In this document: piece after piece, positions 23,291-30,625 of the stretch
Layout: each line of letters starts with the position of its first letter
Position numbering within the stretch: position 1 is the first letter of the stretch
IMG/VR virus record: IMGVR_UViG_3300026097_000053
Coordinates: 1-35,776 of that record
Origin: a virus
Reading direction: 5' to 3' (one strand)
Length of the DNA: 35,776 nucleotides
Position numbers and translations under genes: made by a program
Notes under the pieces: generated by a model
Seen by the model: only the letters and a program-made list of their open reading frames with translations
Told to the model about the DNA's origin: nothing
The model's database searches: none

Positions 23291-24615
23291 TAGTTGTCTG
23301 CCTCTGGACGTAGTAAGTTGCTGAGACTTTGTCTACTTGGAATCTCGCCTCTGTCTTTGGTATCCACTGTTGCGTCGTTGTTAACAAAGCTACTTCGTAA
23401 TGTTTTATTGTCCGCACCTGGTGTAAGATCTGTGCGAATGTTGTCTTCTACCTTTAACCATCTTACGCCATCATAGCGGAATAGTCTGTTTGGAAAGTAG
23501 TCCAATCGCAATGCATAATCGCCTACCGCAGGATTTACGGGAAAACTAACACCTGGCGTAACTGGTAATCCATTCGGTGCTGTTTCTGTGCCCGTTAAGT
23601 AACCAAGCACATAGCCTTCTCTTTGTGGGGTAACAGGCTGTTGATCACTGTCTAAGTTTGTGGTATCAACTGTGATGTCTGTTTGACTGGTATTGTATCC
23701 TGCAGGATTTCCGGGTGTGCCATCTTCGTTCGTGCTAACAATATAAAATTTGCTGTTATCATAACCACTAAGTGGAACTTCGAACTCTGCTTGAGTGAGG
23801 ATTGCATCATTGATTTCCAAATCCTTACTCTTAGTGGTAATAGTATCCAGTTCTGTGTCTGGTGTGTATACTTGCCAATAGGTGGTATTTGTAATTTCTG
23901 TGCCACCAGGTGCATCTGTAACTGCCTGGTAGTAGGTGTTGCCATCTAGTACGATACTGCCACTTGGATAGTAGTTGCCTGGATCCCAAATGTTGTCAAC
24001 AGCAAACGGTTTGTCCAGTATGTCCTTGTATTCCTGTGCACCCACAAGTGGTGTGGCCTTTACTCGCCACAGGTGCGGCAACCATGTTTGGCTAAAACCT
24101 TCACTGGCAAATGCTGCATCCTGAATAACATAATACTTGGGTATGGCTTTTGCAAGATCCTCATCCAGTGGATGATAGTCTTTGAGGTTAGGCAATTCCA
24201 ACACATCACCGTTCATTAGCTTTCTGCCAATTGTATCAATCATGAAGTTGTAGTGAAAGGTGATAAACAGTGTGTCGTTGTTTAAGAATAGCCCAAACTG
24301 GCTGAGATCAAAATCTATGTCTTGTGCATTGTAGACACCACGCATGGTGTATACATCAGGGCTATAGCTTCTATCTCTGTTTTCCAGCAAGAATAGATCT
24401 TCGATAAACAGTGGATTTTCTTCGCTGTAACTGGGCTGTGTAGCATCCTGTGTACCGCCACTGATACTCGAACTATCATCGCCGCTGGGAGTTGGGCCAA
24501 GATACTTGTGCACATACATGTCAACGCCGCCGACTTGATACATTTCTGCAACAGTGCGGTCAATAAATTTGTAATCGTTTTGACGATTAGGGCGGTATAA
24601 ACTCAGTCGTGGCAT
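23290..24615 (-). CDS. gp14: Neck protein gp14-like with C-terminal extension
   Basis: This 441-residue protein begins MPRLSLYRPNRQNDYKFIDR. The core has VDMYVHKYLG, PLFIEDLFLLENRDRSY, a MRGVYNAQDIDFDLSQFGLF segment, and a GDVLELPNLKDYHP to KYYVIQDAAF stretch, the pattern of T4 gp14, which forms the head-tail connector with gp13. T4 gp14 is about 256 residues. Extra material here includes a WDPGNYYPSGSIVLDGNTYY segment (about 206-225) resembling a type 5/12 carbohydrate-binding module, and a LFRYDGVRWLKVED stretch near 380. It has a GAGGAAAT ribosome-binding site and a late-type promoter (24632-24639). It lies on the strand opposite to gp13, gp18 and gp19. Confidence 0.75.
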   Translation of the reverse strand: MPRLSLYRPNRQNDYKFIDRTVAEMYQVGGVDMYVHKYLGPTPSGDDSSSISGGTQDATQPSYSEENPLFIEDLFLLENRDRSYSPDVYTMRGVYNAQDIDFDLSQFGLFLNNDTLFITFHYNFMIDTIGRKLMNGDVLELPNLKDYHPLDEDLAKAIPKYYVIQDAAFASEGFSQTWLPHLWRVKATPLVGAQEYKDILDKPFAVDNIWDPGNYYPSGSIVLDGNTYYQAVTDAPGGTEITNTTYWQVYTPDTELDTITTKSKDLEINDAILTQAEFEVPLSGYDNSKFYIVSTNEDGTPGNPAGYNTSQTDITVDTTNLDSDQQPVTPQREGYVLGYLTGTETAPNGLPVTPGVSFPVNPAVGDYALRLDYFPNRLFRYDGVRWLKVEDNIRTDLTPGADNKTLRSSFVNNDATVDTKDRGEIPSRQSLSNLLRPEADN

Positions 24616-24631
24616 ACTATTTCCTCAACTG

Positions 24632-24639
24632 TATTTACC
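24632..24639 (-). promoter_or_regulatory. Late-type promoter for gp14-gp15, GGTAAATA
   Basis: On the minus strand GGTAAATAC sits 16 nt before the gp14 ATG, with the ribosome-binding site GAGGAA between them. The nonamer is identical to those before the giant fibre gene and gp13, which places gp14/gp15 in the late class despite the opposite orientation. Confidence 0.68.
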
Positions 24640-24650
24640 GCCCTAAACAG

Positions 24651-24827
24651 TTATGAATAAATGCTTTGGCGTACTCTGCGAATTAGTAATAAAAAACCCA
24701 GCCCTGCACATGCTACAGCAAGCATGGTTGCTTCTAATGGCACAGCAAAAAACATCATAAAGCCAGTTACAATCAAGAACTGAATCCAAGTGTAAAACAT
24801 TACCCCATCTAAAAATGCTTCTTTCAT
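24651..24827 (-). CDS. Two-helix membrane miniprotein, 58 residues
   Basis: An open frame of 58 codons (MKEAFLDGVMFYTWIQFLIV at the start) encodes two hydrophobic helices, about residues 9-29 and 34-49, separated by a PLEAT turn and followed by a basic tail (RRVRQSIYS). Such size and topology suit an inner-membrane protein such as a holin, lysis regulator or superinfection-exclusion factor, but no sequence signature decides among these. It lies 4 nt after the next small gene in a three-gene minus unit behind the promoter at 25422-25449. The ribosome-binding site is weak (GAGAA). The start ATG at 24827 is the only good choice. Confidence 0.7.
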   Translation of the reverse strand: MKEAFLDGVMFYTWIQFLIVTGFMMFFAVPLEATMLAVACAGLGFLLLIRRVRQSIYS

Positions 24828-24831
24828 ACTT

Positions 24832-24990
24832 TTACATTCTCACTGCTGAATAGTTTGAACGAGCGCGACCTGTGTATGCCGAAGCAGATCCTGTCTGCAT
24901 ATACACTCGATCCACCGCATCAGATTCTGAATACGCATTGACCTTGCCAATCAGTTGCCCGTTGTAGTAAACAAAATAATAACCTCTCAT
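24832..24990 (-). CDS. Small unknown protein, 52 residues
   Basis: I start it at the ATG at 24990 (MRGYYFVYYNGQLIGKVNAY), which has a strong GGAGGTG just upstream; the frame is open further 5' but that part overlaps the neighbouring gene and lacks a site. The N-terminal YYFVYYNGQLIGKV reads like a small beta sheet, followed by a helix (SESDAVDRVYMQTG) and a Ser/Arg-rich tail. This resembles small phage proteins that pair a beta hairpin with 'A(S/D)SESDAVxR' helices, a pattern I cannot tie to a function. It is the second gene of the three-gene minus unit. Confidence 0.6.
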   Translation of the reverse strand: MRGYYFVYYNGQLIGKVNAYSESDAVDRVYMQTGSASAYTGRARSNYSAVRM

Positions 24991-24991
24991 C

Positions 24992-25387
24992 TTACACCTC
25001 CTCCAAGTCTGCATACTGTTCGTAGGGCAGTGGCTCACAGTCATCTGGCAATCCACGCTTCAACTCTGCTTCCCACTCAGCCGCGGCCCGCTCCTCTTCA
25101 TACTGTGCGTTCAACTGAGCACAGATGTTGTCGTAGGTGGCCTCCATGTCCTCGATAGTCATCTCATCCCACGCCAACCGCAAGCGGCAACCGTAGAGGT
25201 CCTTGCTCGCATCCGAGATGCTGTTGATCAGCTGACTACGCTCGAAGTCTTCCACAGTGTGCACACCCTGGTCCGCCCAATGGCTCATGTCGTCCGTGTA
25301 CTTGCTCATCCACAGGCCTGGCTCCTGCTCCATGAGCAGATCAGCTTTGGCGTTAAGTGACTCAATGTGTTGAAGAAGTGTGATCAT
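24992..25387 (-). CDS. Unknown acidic protein on a GC-rich patch
   Basis: This 131-residue protein begins MITLLQHIESLNAKADLLME, is helical and acidic, and has a QEPGLWMSKYTDDMSHWADQ segment and a C-terminal acidic tail. The DNA is visibly more GC-rich than its surroundings, with many GCC/CGC/CTC codons, so the gene may come from a different source. It is the first gene of a minus unit driven by the promoter at 25422-25449, with GGAG about 10 nt before the ATG. I recognise the general pattern from marine T4-like phages but not a function. An early regulatory or host-takeover role would suit its promoter type. Confidence 0.62.
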   Translation of the reverse strand: MITLLQHIESLNAKADLLMEQEPGLWMSKYTDDMSHWADQGVHTVEDFERSQLINSISDASKDLYGCRLRLAWDEMTIEDMEATYDNICAQLNAQYEEERAAAEWEAELKRGLPDDCEPLPYEQYADLEEV

Positions 25388-25421
25388 AACATCTAGCTCC
25401 GTTTTGTTAACCTACACATAT

Positions 25422-25449
25422 ATAATAGCACAACTAGCACGTAGGTCAA
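25422..25449 (-). promoter_or_regulatory. Early-type promoter, minus strand
   Basis: On the minus strand TTGACC (25449-25444) precedes TATTAT (25427-25422) by 16 bp, or ATTATA by 17 bp. It drives the small-gene unit ending at 24651 and is divergent from the promoter at 25484-25512. Confidence 0.7.
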
Positions 25450-25483
25450 CCGTTTTGTATATTCTGGATGAAAAAAGTTTAGG

Positions 25484-25512
25484 TTGACCGAAATGCAAAA
25501 CTGCATTACTAT
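25484..25512 (+). promoter_or_regulatory. Early-type promoter, plus strand
   Basis: TTGACC (25484-25489) and TACTAT (25507-25512) are exactly 17 bp apart, and AGG precedes the -35 box as in the other early-type sites. An AAGGAG ribosome-binding site follows before the ATG at 25537. Confidence 0.75.
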
Positions 25513-25536
25513 ATACAAGTTGATATAAAGGAGCAC

Positions 25537-26715
25537 ATGATGGTTGCAAAGAAAACACCTCGTAAAAAAGTTGCACAACTGGATCCCAGTTTTGATGGTG
25601 CACTAGAAATGAGTGGAGCACAGTTTCACACAATCCGCAATCAAGCAATCCTCTACTACTATCAAGAGTACAAGGTCAGTGACTTGGTTAAAGATTTGTA
25701 TGCCTGGATGAAAGATGTAGGATATACCGCCAATGACATTCAAGCAGTTAAAGCCAATGGCACTGATGGACTAAGCAGTGTGATCACATATGCTGTTTGT
25801 TTGCGCAAAGGCATGCCCGATTTGCATCCAGAGCATGCAGAGTACTGGGACAGTTTAGAAGGCACTGTGGGTCAGCTCAAGCCAGTGTCAGAAAGCATGC
25901 ACAGTGTAATCAAACAAGTGATTGAACGCTACAAGCCAGCAAAAGAACAGACAGAAAAACAAGAGGATGCAAAGCCAAAGAAAACTGTGCAAGATCACAT
26001 GCGTGACAAAGCACTGGCTATCAGCGGCGAGCTAGAAGGCATGATAGATGAACTCAGTGTTAATGAGTTTAAGACTCCAGAAAAATATTCTGTGATTGAT
26101 CAACTAAAAATCCATGAAGCACCTGCACAGATGATTGATGTTATCCGCGAGCCATTTGAAACTGCACTAGCAGAAATGCAAGAAGTACAAGCAGGCACAG
26201 ACGGACAGCTTAACGAAGCATACGGACATTTGGGCAAAATTCAGGTGCGCAACTTTGTCAAGTTCCTTGAACAAGCGGTAGCAGACTGCAACAACTATGT
26301 GCAAGTGAAAAAAGCAACTCGTAAGCCACGTGCTGTTAAACAAAAGACCCCTGCGCAGTTGACTCGTACATTCAAATATTGCAAAGAGTTTGCTGAACTT
26401 AAACTCAAAAGCGAGGCACCTACTAAACTAGTAGAAGCTAGTGAAGCGTGGTTGTACAATACCAAAAACCGCAAGTTAATTCATGTGGTAGCAGACGAGT
26501 ACAGCAAAACTTTCACTGTTAAAGGCAGTAGTATTGTTGGGTTTGATACTGTAAAAACAGTGCAAAAGACCTTGCGCAAGCCAGTGGAGCAACTGAAACT
26601 GATTACAGGGGTAGGCAAGCCCGCGGCTCGTAAAAACTTTGCTGAGATTAAAGCAACAGAGATTAAATTTAACGGCCGCGGCAACGAACACATTGTGATC
26701 TTAAAGGCACACTAG
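25537..26715 (+). CDS. Basic unknown protein, 392 residues
   Basis: The start is the first of two ATG codons behind AAGGAG (MMVAKKTPRKKVAQLDPSFD). The protein has a Lys/Arg-rich N-terminus, a helical middle with a long charged linker (KEQTEKQEDAKPKKT at about 135), a second basic stretch (KKATRKPRAVKQKTPAQLTR) and a C-terminal region containing LITGVGKPAARKNFAEIKAT. The basic patches suggest nucleic-acid binding, but no helix-turn-helix or zinc motif is visible. It has an early-type promoter of its own and is followed after 3 nt by the late promoter of gp13. I recall similar proteins in marine T4-like phages without a defined role. Confidence 0.65.
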   Translation: MMVAKKTPRKKVAQLDPSFDGALEMSGAQFHTIRNQAILYYYQEYKVSDLVKDLYAWMKDVGYTANDIQAVKANGTDGLSSVITYAVCLRKGMPDLHPEHAEYWDSLEGTVGQLKPVSESMHSVIKQVIERYKPAKEQTEKQEDAKPKKTVQDHMRDKALAISGELEGMIDELSVNEFKTPEKYSVIDQLKIHEAPAQMIDVIREPFETALAEMQEVQAGTDGQLNEAYGHLGKIQVRNFVKFLEQAVADCNNYVQVKKATRKPRAVKQKTPAQLTRTFKYCKEFAELKLKSEAPTKLVEASEAWLYNTKNRKLIHVVADEYSKTFTVKGSSIVGFDTVKTVQKTLRKPVEQLKLITGVGKPAARKNFAEIKATEIKFNGRGNEHIVILKAH

Positions 26716-26718
26716 ACT

Positions 26719-26726
26719 GGTAAATA
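26719..26726 (+). promoter_or_regulatory. Late-type promoter before gp13, GGTAAATA
   Basis: GGTAAATAC begins 3 nt after the stop of the upstream gene and 25 nt before the gp13 ATG, with AAGG in between. It matches the nonamers at 6014 and on the minus strand at 24639. Confidence 0.68.
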
Positions 26727-26750
26727 CAAGGGCACTAAGGATGCTCTTTA

Positions 26751-27518
26751 ATGGCTGAACAAACAACACTTGACGTACTAAAACAACAAACCATTGACTA
26801 TGTAAAACTACAGTTAGGCGATGGCATGATTGATCTAGAACTGGATCCTGAACACTATGAAGCAGCTTATATCAAAGCAATTGGTGTGTATCGTCAACGT
26901 GCCACTAACGCATACGAAGAAAGCTATGCGTTTTTAGAAATCAAAAATGATGTAAATGTGTACACCCTGCCAGACGAAATAGAAAGTGTAAGACAGATAT
27001 TCCGTAGAAGTTTTGGTAATAACACCAATGGTGGGTCAGGAGCAGAATTTGACCCGTTTTCAGGCGCTGCTATGAACCTTTACCTGTTGAATCGCAACCA
27101 GTCAGGCGGACTTGCTACCTATGATTTCTACAGTCAGTATGTGGAAATGGCAGGCAGAATGTTCGGAGCCTATGTTAATTACACATTCAATCCTACAACA
27201 AAACAATTGCAAATCATAAGAGACCTCAAAGGCGAAGACGAAACCTTTTTGCTGTGGACTTACAACTTACGTCCAGAAATTCAAATACTCAAAGACAGAA
27301 TGACATCACAGTGGATCAAAGACTACATGATTGGTAACTGTAAATTGATGATCGGTGAAGCTCGTGAGAAGTTTGCTACTATTGCTGGGCCACAGGGTGG
27401 CACTGCTCTTAACGGTGCGGCTATGAAAGCCGAAGGCCAGACCATTATGGACAGCAAGATCGAAGAGCTCAAGAACTACATTGATGGTTCACAGCCCCTC
27501 ACGTGGGTGATCGGCTGA
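26751..27518 (+). CDS. gp13: Neck protein gp13-like
   Basis: This 255-residue protein begins MAEQTTLDVLKQQTIDYVKL, with LQLGDGMIDLELDPEHYEAA and IKAIGVYRQR, then a YTLPDEIESVRQIFRRSF strand and DFYSQYVEMAGRMFGAYVNY, and ends in a helical LWTYNLRPEIQI...MIGNCKLMIGEAREKF region. This is the layout of T4-like gp13, the head-completion/neck protein that joins gp14 at the connector. The length is close to the T4 protein's about 300. The ribosome-binding site is AAGG 10 nt before the ATG. The stop overlaps the next ATG by one base (TGATG). Its partner gp14 lies nearby but on the other strand. Confidence 0.78.
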   Translation: MAEQTTLDVLKQQTIDYVKLQLGDGMIDLELDPEHYEAAYIKAIGVYRQRATNAYEESYAFLEIKNDVNVYTLPDEIESVRQIFRRSFGNNTNGGSGAEFDPFSGAAMNLYLLNRNQSGGLATYDFYSQYVEMAGRMFGAYVNYTFNPTTKQLQIIRDLKGEDETFLLWTYNLRPEIQILKDRMTSQWIKDYMIGNCKLMIGEAREKFATIAGPQGGTALNGAAMKAEGQTIMDSKIEELKNYIDGSQPLTWVIG

Positions 27519-28105
27519 TGCGAGCAAACGAGTTTTTAAACGAAGCTGGTAAAGTTGATACAACTGGATACAAGTTGGTTAAAAAAACCAATGATGTAGA
27601 GCTTTGGATTAATCAAACAGATCCATCAGAAGCAATCGCTATTTTAGACGACGGCGCCTGGGATGGATATAAAATGGATAACGAACCAACTTGGGAGTTT
27701 GAAAAACGCCGCGGCCGTTATGGGTATTTCACTGTAGATAATTTAGATCAATTGTTTGAAATAAAATTATCTGAGCATAAAATGATTTGGAGTCGTTCAG
27801 GCAACAAGCTCAAGCTCAAATATCGTTGTGCCAGTGGACCCAAAGCAGGTCGCATTGTGCCCGATCCTGGTGCATGTGCAGCTCCAAAAGACCTAGCTCG
27901 AGCCGCACAAATGAAACGCACTAGAGCTACCACAAAAGTGCGAGCAGCTCGTAAATCTAAGAAAACCAAACGTGTTAATCCTGCTAGCAAAATACTCGCT
28001 AGATTAAACTCACTTACGAAAACCAAGTCTGCTCCGAAAAGCCAAGTGGTTCGCATGACGAGCAAGAGCACAAAGAAAGCAAAAAAACCCAGTAAACCCA
28101 AATGA
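27518..28105 (+). CDS. Protein with Lys/Arg-rich C-terminal tail
   Basis: The chosen ATG at 27518 overlaps the gp13 stop (TGATG) and gives 195 residues starting MRANEFLNEAGKVDTTGYKL. The N-terminal half (to about 95) is a compact alpha/beta region. The second half, after a CASGPKAGRIVPDPGACAAP segment, is strongly basic (KVRAARKSKKTKRVNPASKI and a Lys-rich end), as in DNA-compacting or internal head proteins. The 'MRAxEFLxEA' start is shared, as I recall, by several proteins of marine T4-like phages and could be a capsid-targeting tag; this is uncertain. It is likely to be packaged with, or bind, DNA. Confidence 0.62.
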   Translation: MRANEFLNEAGKVDTTGYKLVKKTNDVELWINQTDPSEAIAILDDGAWDGYKMDNEPTWEFEKRRGRYGYFTVDNLDQLFEIKLSEHKMIWSRSGNKLKLKYRCASGPKAGRIVPDPGACAAPKDLARAAQMKRTRATTKVRAARKSKKTKRVNPASKILARLNSLTKTKSAPKSQVVRMTSKSTKKAKKPSKPK

Positions 28106-28626
28106 AAATAGAATTTGGATGCGGTGCAACTCCTACTAAAAAAGATTTTTTAACCTGCGACATACGTGATCTTCCAGGAATAGATTACATATGTCCAGCA
28201 TGGGAAATATCAGATCATGTTGCCTTTGACTCGGTTGACGAAATATTCAGCAGACATTTTCTTGAACATTTAACTTTTGTACAGGCTGAAAAATTAGTCA
28301 ATGTGTGGTATAAAATTCTCAAACCCAGTGGAGTATGTGAACTGCTTGTACCTAACATGGAATTTCATATCAACCAGTGGATTCACGCTTTTGCCAATGG
28401 AGTGAACACTGACAAAGATAAAAATAAACTAAAACATGCTTACGCAGGGTTCTGGGGTCATCAGCGTGAAGGCGAATATCAAGTATGGGACGTACACAAA
28501 AGCGGATACAACCAGTACACACTCACAGAACTTTTTGTTAACGCTGGATTTGTGCATCCAATAAATCATCGCAAAAACACAAACAAACATCTACACATGT
28601 CTTTCATGAAGCCGAGCATAAGTTAA
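28102..28626 (+). CDS. SAM-dependent methyltransferase, type 11-like
   Basis: This 174-residue protein starts in an ATGA overlap with the previous gene. Motif I is EFGCGATPTKKDFLTCDIRD, giving a GCG loop and the acidic strand end; then a VDEIFSRHFLEHLTF segment (post-motif and motif II region) and LVNVWYKILKPSGVCELLVP, the strand-turn that is typical of class I methyltransferases of the UbiE/type 11 group. It probably transfers a methyl group from S-adenosylmethionine to a small molecule or glycan. It is shorter than usual, with little room for a substrate domain. It sits in a tight four-gene operon from gp13 to the hydrolase. Confidence 0.72.
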   Translation: MKIEFGCGATPTKKDFLTCDIRDLPGIDYICPAWEISDHVAFDSVDEIFSRHFLEHLTFVQAEKLVNVWYKILKPSGVCELLVPNMEFHINQWIHAFANGVNTDKDKNKLKHAYAGFWGHQREGEYQVWDVHKSGYNQYTLTELFVNAGFVHPINHRKNTNKHLHMSFMKPSIS

Positions 28627-29336
28627 TGCTTTTACTTGCAGGCTGTAGTTATATAGATAATCCAGATTTTCCTCCTATTGCATTTGGCGATGCAATCTAT
28701 AATGAAAACAGAGCAAAAATTGTAGCCATGGGCGGAGCCGGCAATCAATACATTGCACAAACCATTGTTGACAACATAAACTGCGATACACATGCTGTGT
28801 TTGTGTTATGGAGCGGCATGAGTAGGCTAGATGTACAATTGCCTATTGAAATGGATCACGAAGTTGAAAACTACTGGCATAGGACATTCAGTAAACGCAG
28901 TGTGTGGTTTCACAGTGGAGGATACGGCGGCACTTGGCACAGCATTACCAATTCAAAAAGCCGTTATGCAAAATACGTGCACAGCTATCTAGAAGCACAG
29001 TACAAGCCACTGGATTGGAATTATCTTGCTGGAATAAGTTTTACAGCAATTAGTGGAGCACTGAATCTACTGGAAGCAAAAAACATCGAGTATAGATTTG
29101 GGTTTATCTATGATTTTTTTGAGGACTACAGCAGCGAAACTACCAGTCTAAGCGGCGCAGTTAGTAGAGATCACCACATGATAGATCACATTCCTTGGAA
29201 CAAATGTATTAGCACCACCCCATATGAGTTTTGCAGAGACAATCATCTACTTGACACAGATGAATTTCATCCCAGTGAAAAAGGATACAAGCAGTGGTGG
29301 AATACTGTAAAACCAGAAGTGCCGTTTGGTCCTTAA
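28626..29336 (+). CDS. SGNH-hydrolase-like protein
   Basis: This 236-residue protein starts in a TAATG overlap. The landmarks of the SGNH/GDSL group appear in order: LLLAGCSYIDN with the probable nucleophile Ser8, the GGAGNQYIAQ segment with the oxyanion Gly and Asn, a VLWSGMSRLD stretch in the block III position, and TDEFHPSEKGYKQW at the C-terminus with Asp212 and His215 as the remaining catalytic pair. Such enzymes remove acyl groups from glycans or lipids. The block III Asn is replaced by the LWSGMSR sequence, so activity is less certain. Related proteins occur in marine T4-like phages. It may remove O-acetyl groups from host or virion glycans. Confidence 0.68.
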   Translation: MLLLAGCSYIDNPDFPPIAFGDAIYNENRAKIVAMGGAGNQYIAQTIVDNINCDTHAVFVLWSGMSRLDVQLPIEMDHEVENYWHRTFSKRSVWFHSGGYGGTWHSITNSKSRYAKYVHSYLEAQYKPLDWNYLAGISFTAISGALNLLEAKNIEYRFGFIYDFFEDYSSETTSLSGAVSRDHHMIDHIPWNKCISTTPYEFCRDNHLLDTDEFHPSEKGYKQWWNTVKPEVPFGP

Positions 29337-29344
29337 AATAAAGG

Positions 29345-29373
29345 TTGACCAATCCTAGTAAATTTGCTAGTAT
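29345..29373 (+). promoter_or_regulatory. Early-type promoter for a nearly leaderless exonuclease mRNA
   Basis: TTGACC (29345-29350) is 17 bp from TAGTAT (29368-29373), preceded by AAGG. The -10 box ends 6 nt before the ATG at 29380, so transcription should start at or very near the start codon, as at the unit at 262-398. Confidence 0.72.
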
Positions 29374-29379
29374 TTGTAA

Positions 29380-29904
29380 ATGGCAGATTTAATGATAGAT
29401 TTAGAAACTCTTGGTGTTGCGCCTGACGGTGCAATTCTAACTATTGCGGCGCAAACATTCGATCCGTTCAGCGACGGCTGGTACGACAAGCATTATTATG
29501 CTCGAGTGACCTTGGACGATCAAGCCGATCGAGTGATCAATGACAGCACTGTGGAATGGTGGTCACAACAAACACCACAAGCACAAGAAGAAGCATTCGG
29601 CGAAGATAACAGAATTCCTCTACAGCAAGCTCTCAGTGAGCTATTTTCTTTGATGTTTCATGCAGATCACATTTGGGCAAACGGTATCACCTTTGATATT
29701 GCTATTCTTGAGCATGCGTTCAAAAGCTATGAAATGGGATTGCCTTTTAAATATTACCGAGTATTGGATGCTAGAACGGTATACAATCTTTGGCCAGATC
29801 TACCAAGAGGTACAGTAAGTCATCACGCACTGGATGACTGTCAACAACAGATTCTCAAATTACAACAAACACTAAAACATCTAGGAGTGACTAAACTAAA
29901 ATGA
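29380..29904 (+). CDS. DEDDh 3'-5' exonuclease, DexA/RNase-AS-like
   Basis: This 174-residue protein shows the DEDDh core: Asp7 and Glu9 in LMIDLETLG, Asp106 in NGITFDIAILEHAF, and His148/Asp153 in SHHALDDCQQQ. The short length and the ETLG start agree with the T4 DexA and RNase AS-type exonucleases rather than with polymerase proofreading domains. It removes nucleotides from 3' ends, of DNA or RNA depending on the member. The promoter puts the -10 box 6 nt before the ATG and there is no ribosome-binding site, so translation would be leaderless. The gene overlaps the next one by 4 nt (ATGA). Confidence 0.85.
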   Translation: MADLMIDLETLGVAPDGAILTIAAQTFDPFSDGWYDKHYYARVTLDDQADRVINDSTVEWWSQQTPQAQEEAFGEDNRIPLQQALSELFSLMFHADHIWANGITFDIAILEHAFKSYEMGLPFKYYRVLDARTVYNLWPDLPRGTVSHHALDDCQQQILKLQQTLKHLGVTKLK

Positions 29905-30182
29905 AACAGATCGATTACAAGTTTCGCGAAGACGAGCTTATTCAAGAACTAAAAGACTACATTGACAGCACATATGATGCACATTATGGGCAAAGCAGTC
30001 TACAAAGCAGTGAGGTGATTGTTGATCGAGGTCGTGGATTGGATTTCTTTCTAGGCAACGTTGACAAATACAATGCTCGCTATGGCAAGAAAGGCACAGT
30101 AGATGATCACAGAAAAGATCTTATGAAAGTGTTACACTATGCTCTTCTTGCACTTTATGAACACGACCGACGAAATACTTAA
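29901..30182 (+). CDS. DUF3310-like small protein
   Basis: This 93-residue protein starts in an ATGA overlap with the exonuclease. Its second half, GLDFFLGNVDKYNARYGKKG then DHRKDLMKVLHYALLALYE, matches the DUF3310 pattern (FLGNxxKYxxRYxxKxxxxDLxKxxxYLxxL), a family that includes the phage T7 gp1.7 nucleotide kinase. The first half is a charged helix with an acidic start (KFREDELIQELKDYI). Co-expression with a 3'-5' exonuclease points to nucleotide metabolism. The stop meets the convergent zinc-finger gene, overlapping it by 4 nt. Confidence 0.68.
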   Translation: MKQIDYKFREDELIQELKDYIDSTYDAHYGQSSLQSSEVIVDRGRGLDFFLGNVDKYNARYGKKGTVDDHRKDLMKVLHYALLALYEHDRRNT

Positions 30183-30523
30183 TCTTCCAGTAGATCTCCT
30201 CGCTTGAATGGCAGTTCCAGTTGCATGACTTCTACACTGCAATTCAAGCACACTGTTCTTAGATTGTTGAGAGACACATTGTTTAGATTGTTATCCAAGT
30301 GGTAGACCACAGTTTGTTTTGCACTCTTGGCTCTGAATCCACACCTATCACAATTTAACTTCTTTTCATATCCTGCTTCTGCCCAGCGCGGTACAGCAGG
30401 TTTAGCCTTGCGATTCCGCCTGATACAACTATCACACTTTTTACGGTAATAGGTTTTGCCCTTAACCTTGCGGTTTACGGCTGCAAATTTATTATTACAA
30501 GCTTCACATACTGGTCTTGACAT
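30179..30523 (-). CDS. Zinc-finger / HNH-nuclease-like protein
   Basis: This 114-residue protein has four Cys pairs: CEAC (6-9), CDSC (30-33), CDRC (58-61) and CLNC (92-95). Between the last two lie VVYHLDNNLNNVSLNNLRTV, with His75 and several Asn, the arrangement of an HNH-type fold held by two CxxC knuckles. The rest is basic (KVKGKTYYRKKC). This fits a small homing or repair nuclease, or a zinc-binding DNA protein with a degenerate site. It lies opposite in strand to its neighbours, as free-standing HNH genes often do. A GTTAAATA sequence just before the ATG resembles the late motif and could start a nearly leaderless mRNA. Confidence 0.65.
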   Translation of the reverse strand: MSRPVCEACNNKFAAVNRKVKGKTYYRKKCDSCIRRNRKAKPAVPRWAEAGYEKKLNCDRCGFRAKSAKQTVVYHLDNNLNNVSLNNLRTVCLNCSVEVMQLELPFKRGDLLED

Positions 30524-30584
30524 AAGTGTATTTAACGCAAACCTTTCTTAAGGGCAAGCTAACCACCTTGTTTTGGAGATCAGC

Positions 30585-30592
30585 GATAAATA
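30585..30592 (+). promoter_or_regulatory. T4-like late promoter before gp18, GATAAATA
   Basis: GATAAATATTC lies 33 nt upstream of the gp18 ATG, which has an AAAGGAA ribosome-binding site. The TATTC extension is the same as at 4486-4496 (CATAAATATTC), supporting the late class. Confidence 0.75.
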
Positions 30593-30625
30593 TTCATAAC
30601 AGTTTTTATAAAGGAACAAAAAGAT

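Noticed and set aside
26741-26758. Five-codon mini-ORF overlapping the gp13 start
   Set aside because: AAGG abuts this ATG with no spacing but is at normal distance for gp13; chance occurrence is likelier than a regulatory leader peptide.
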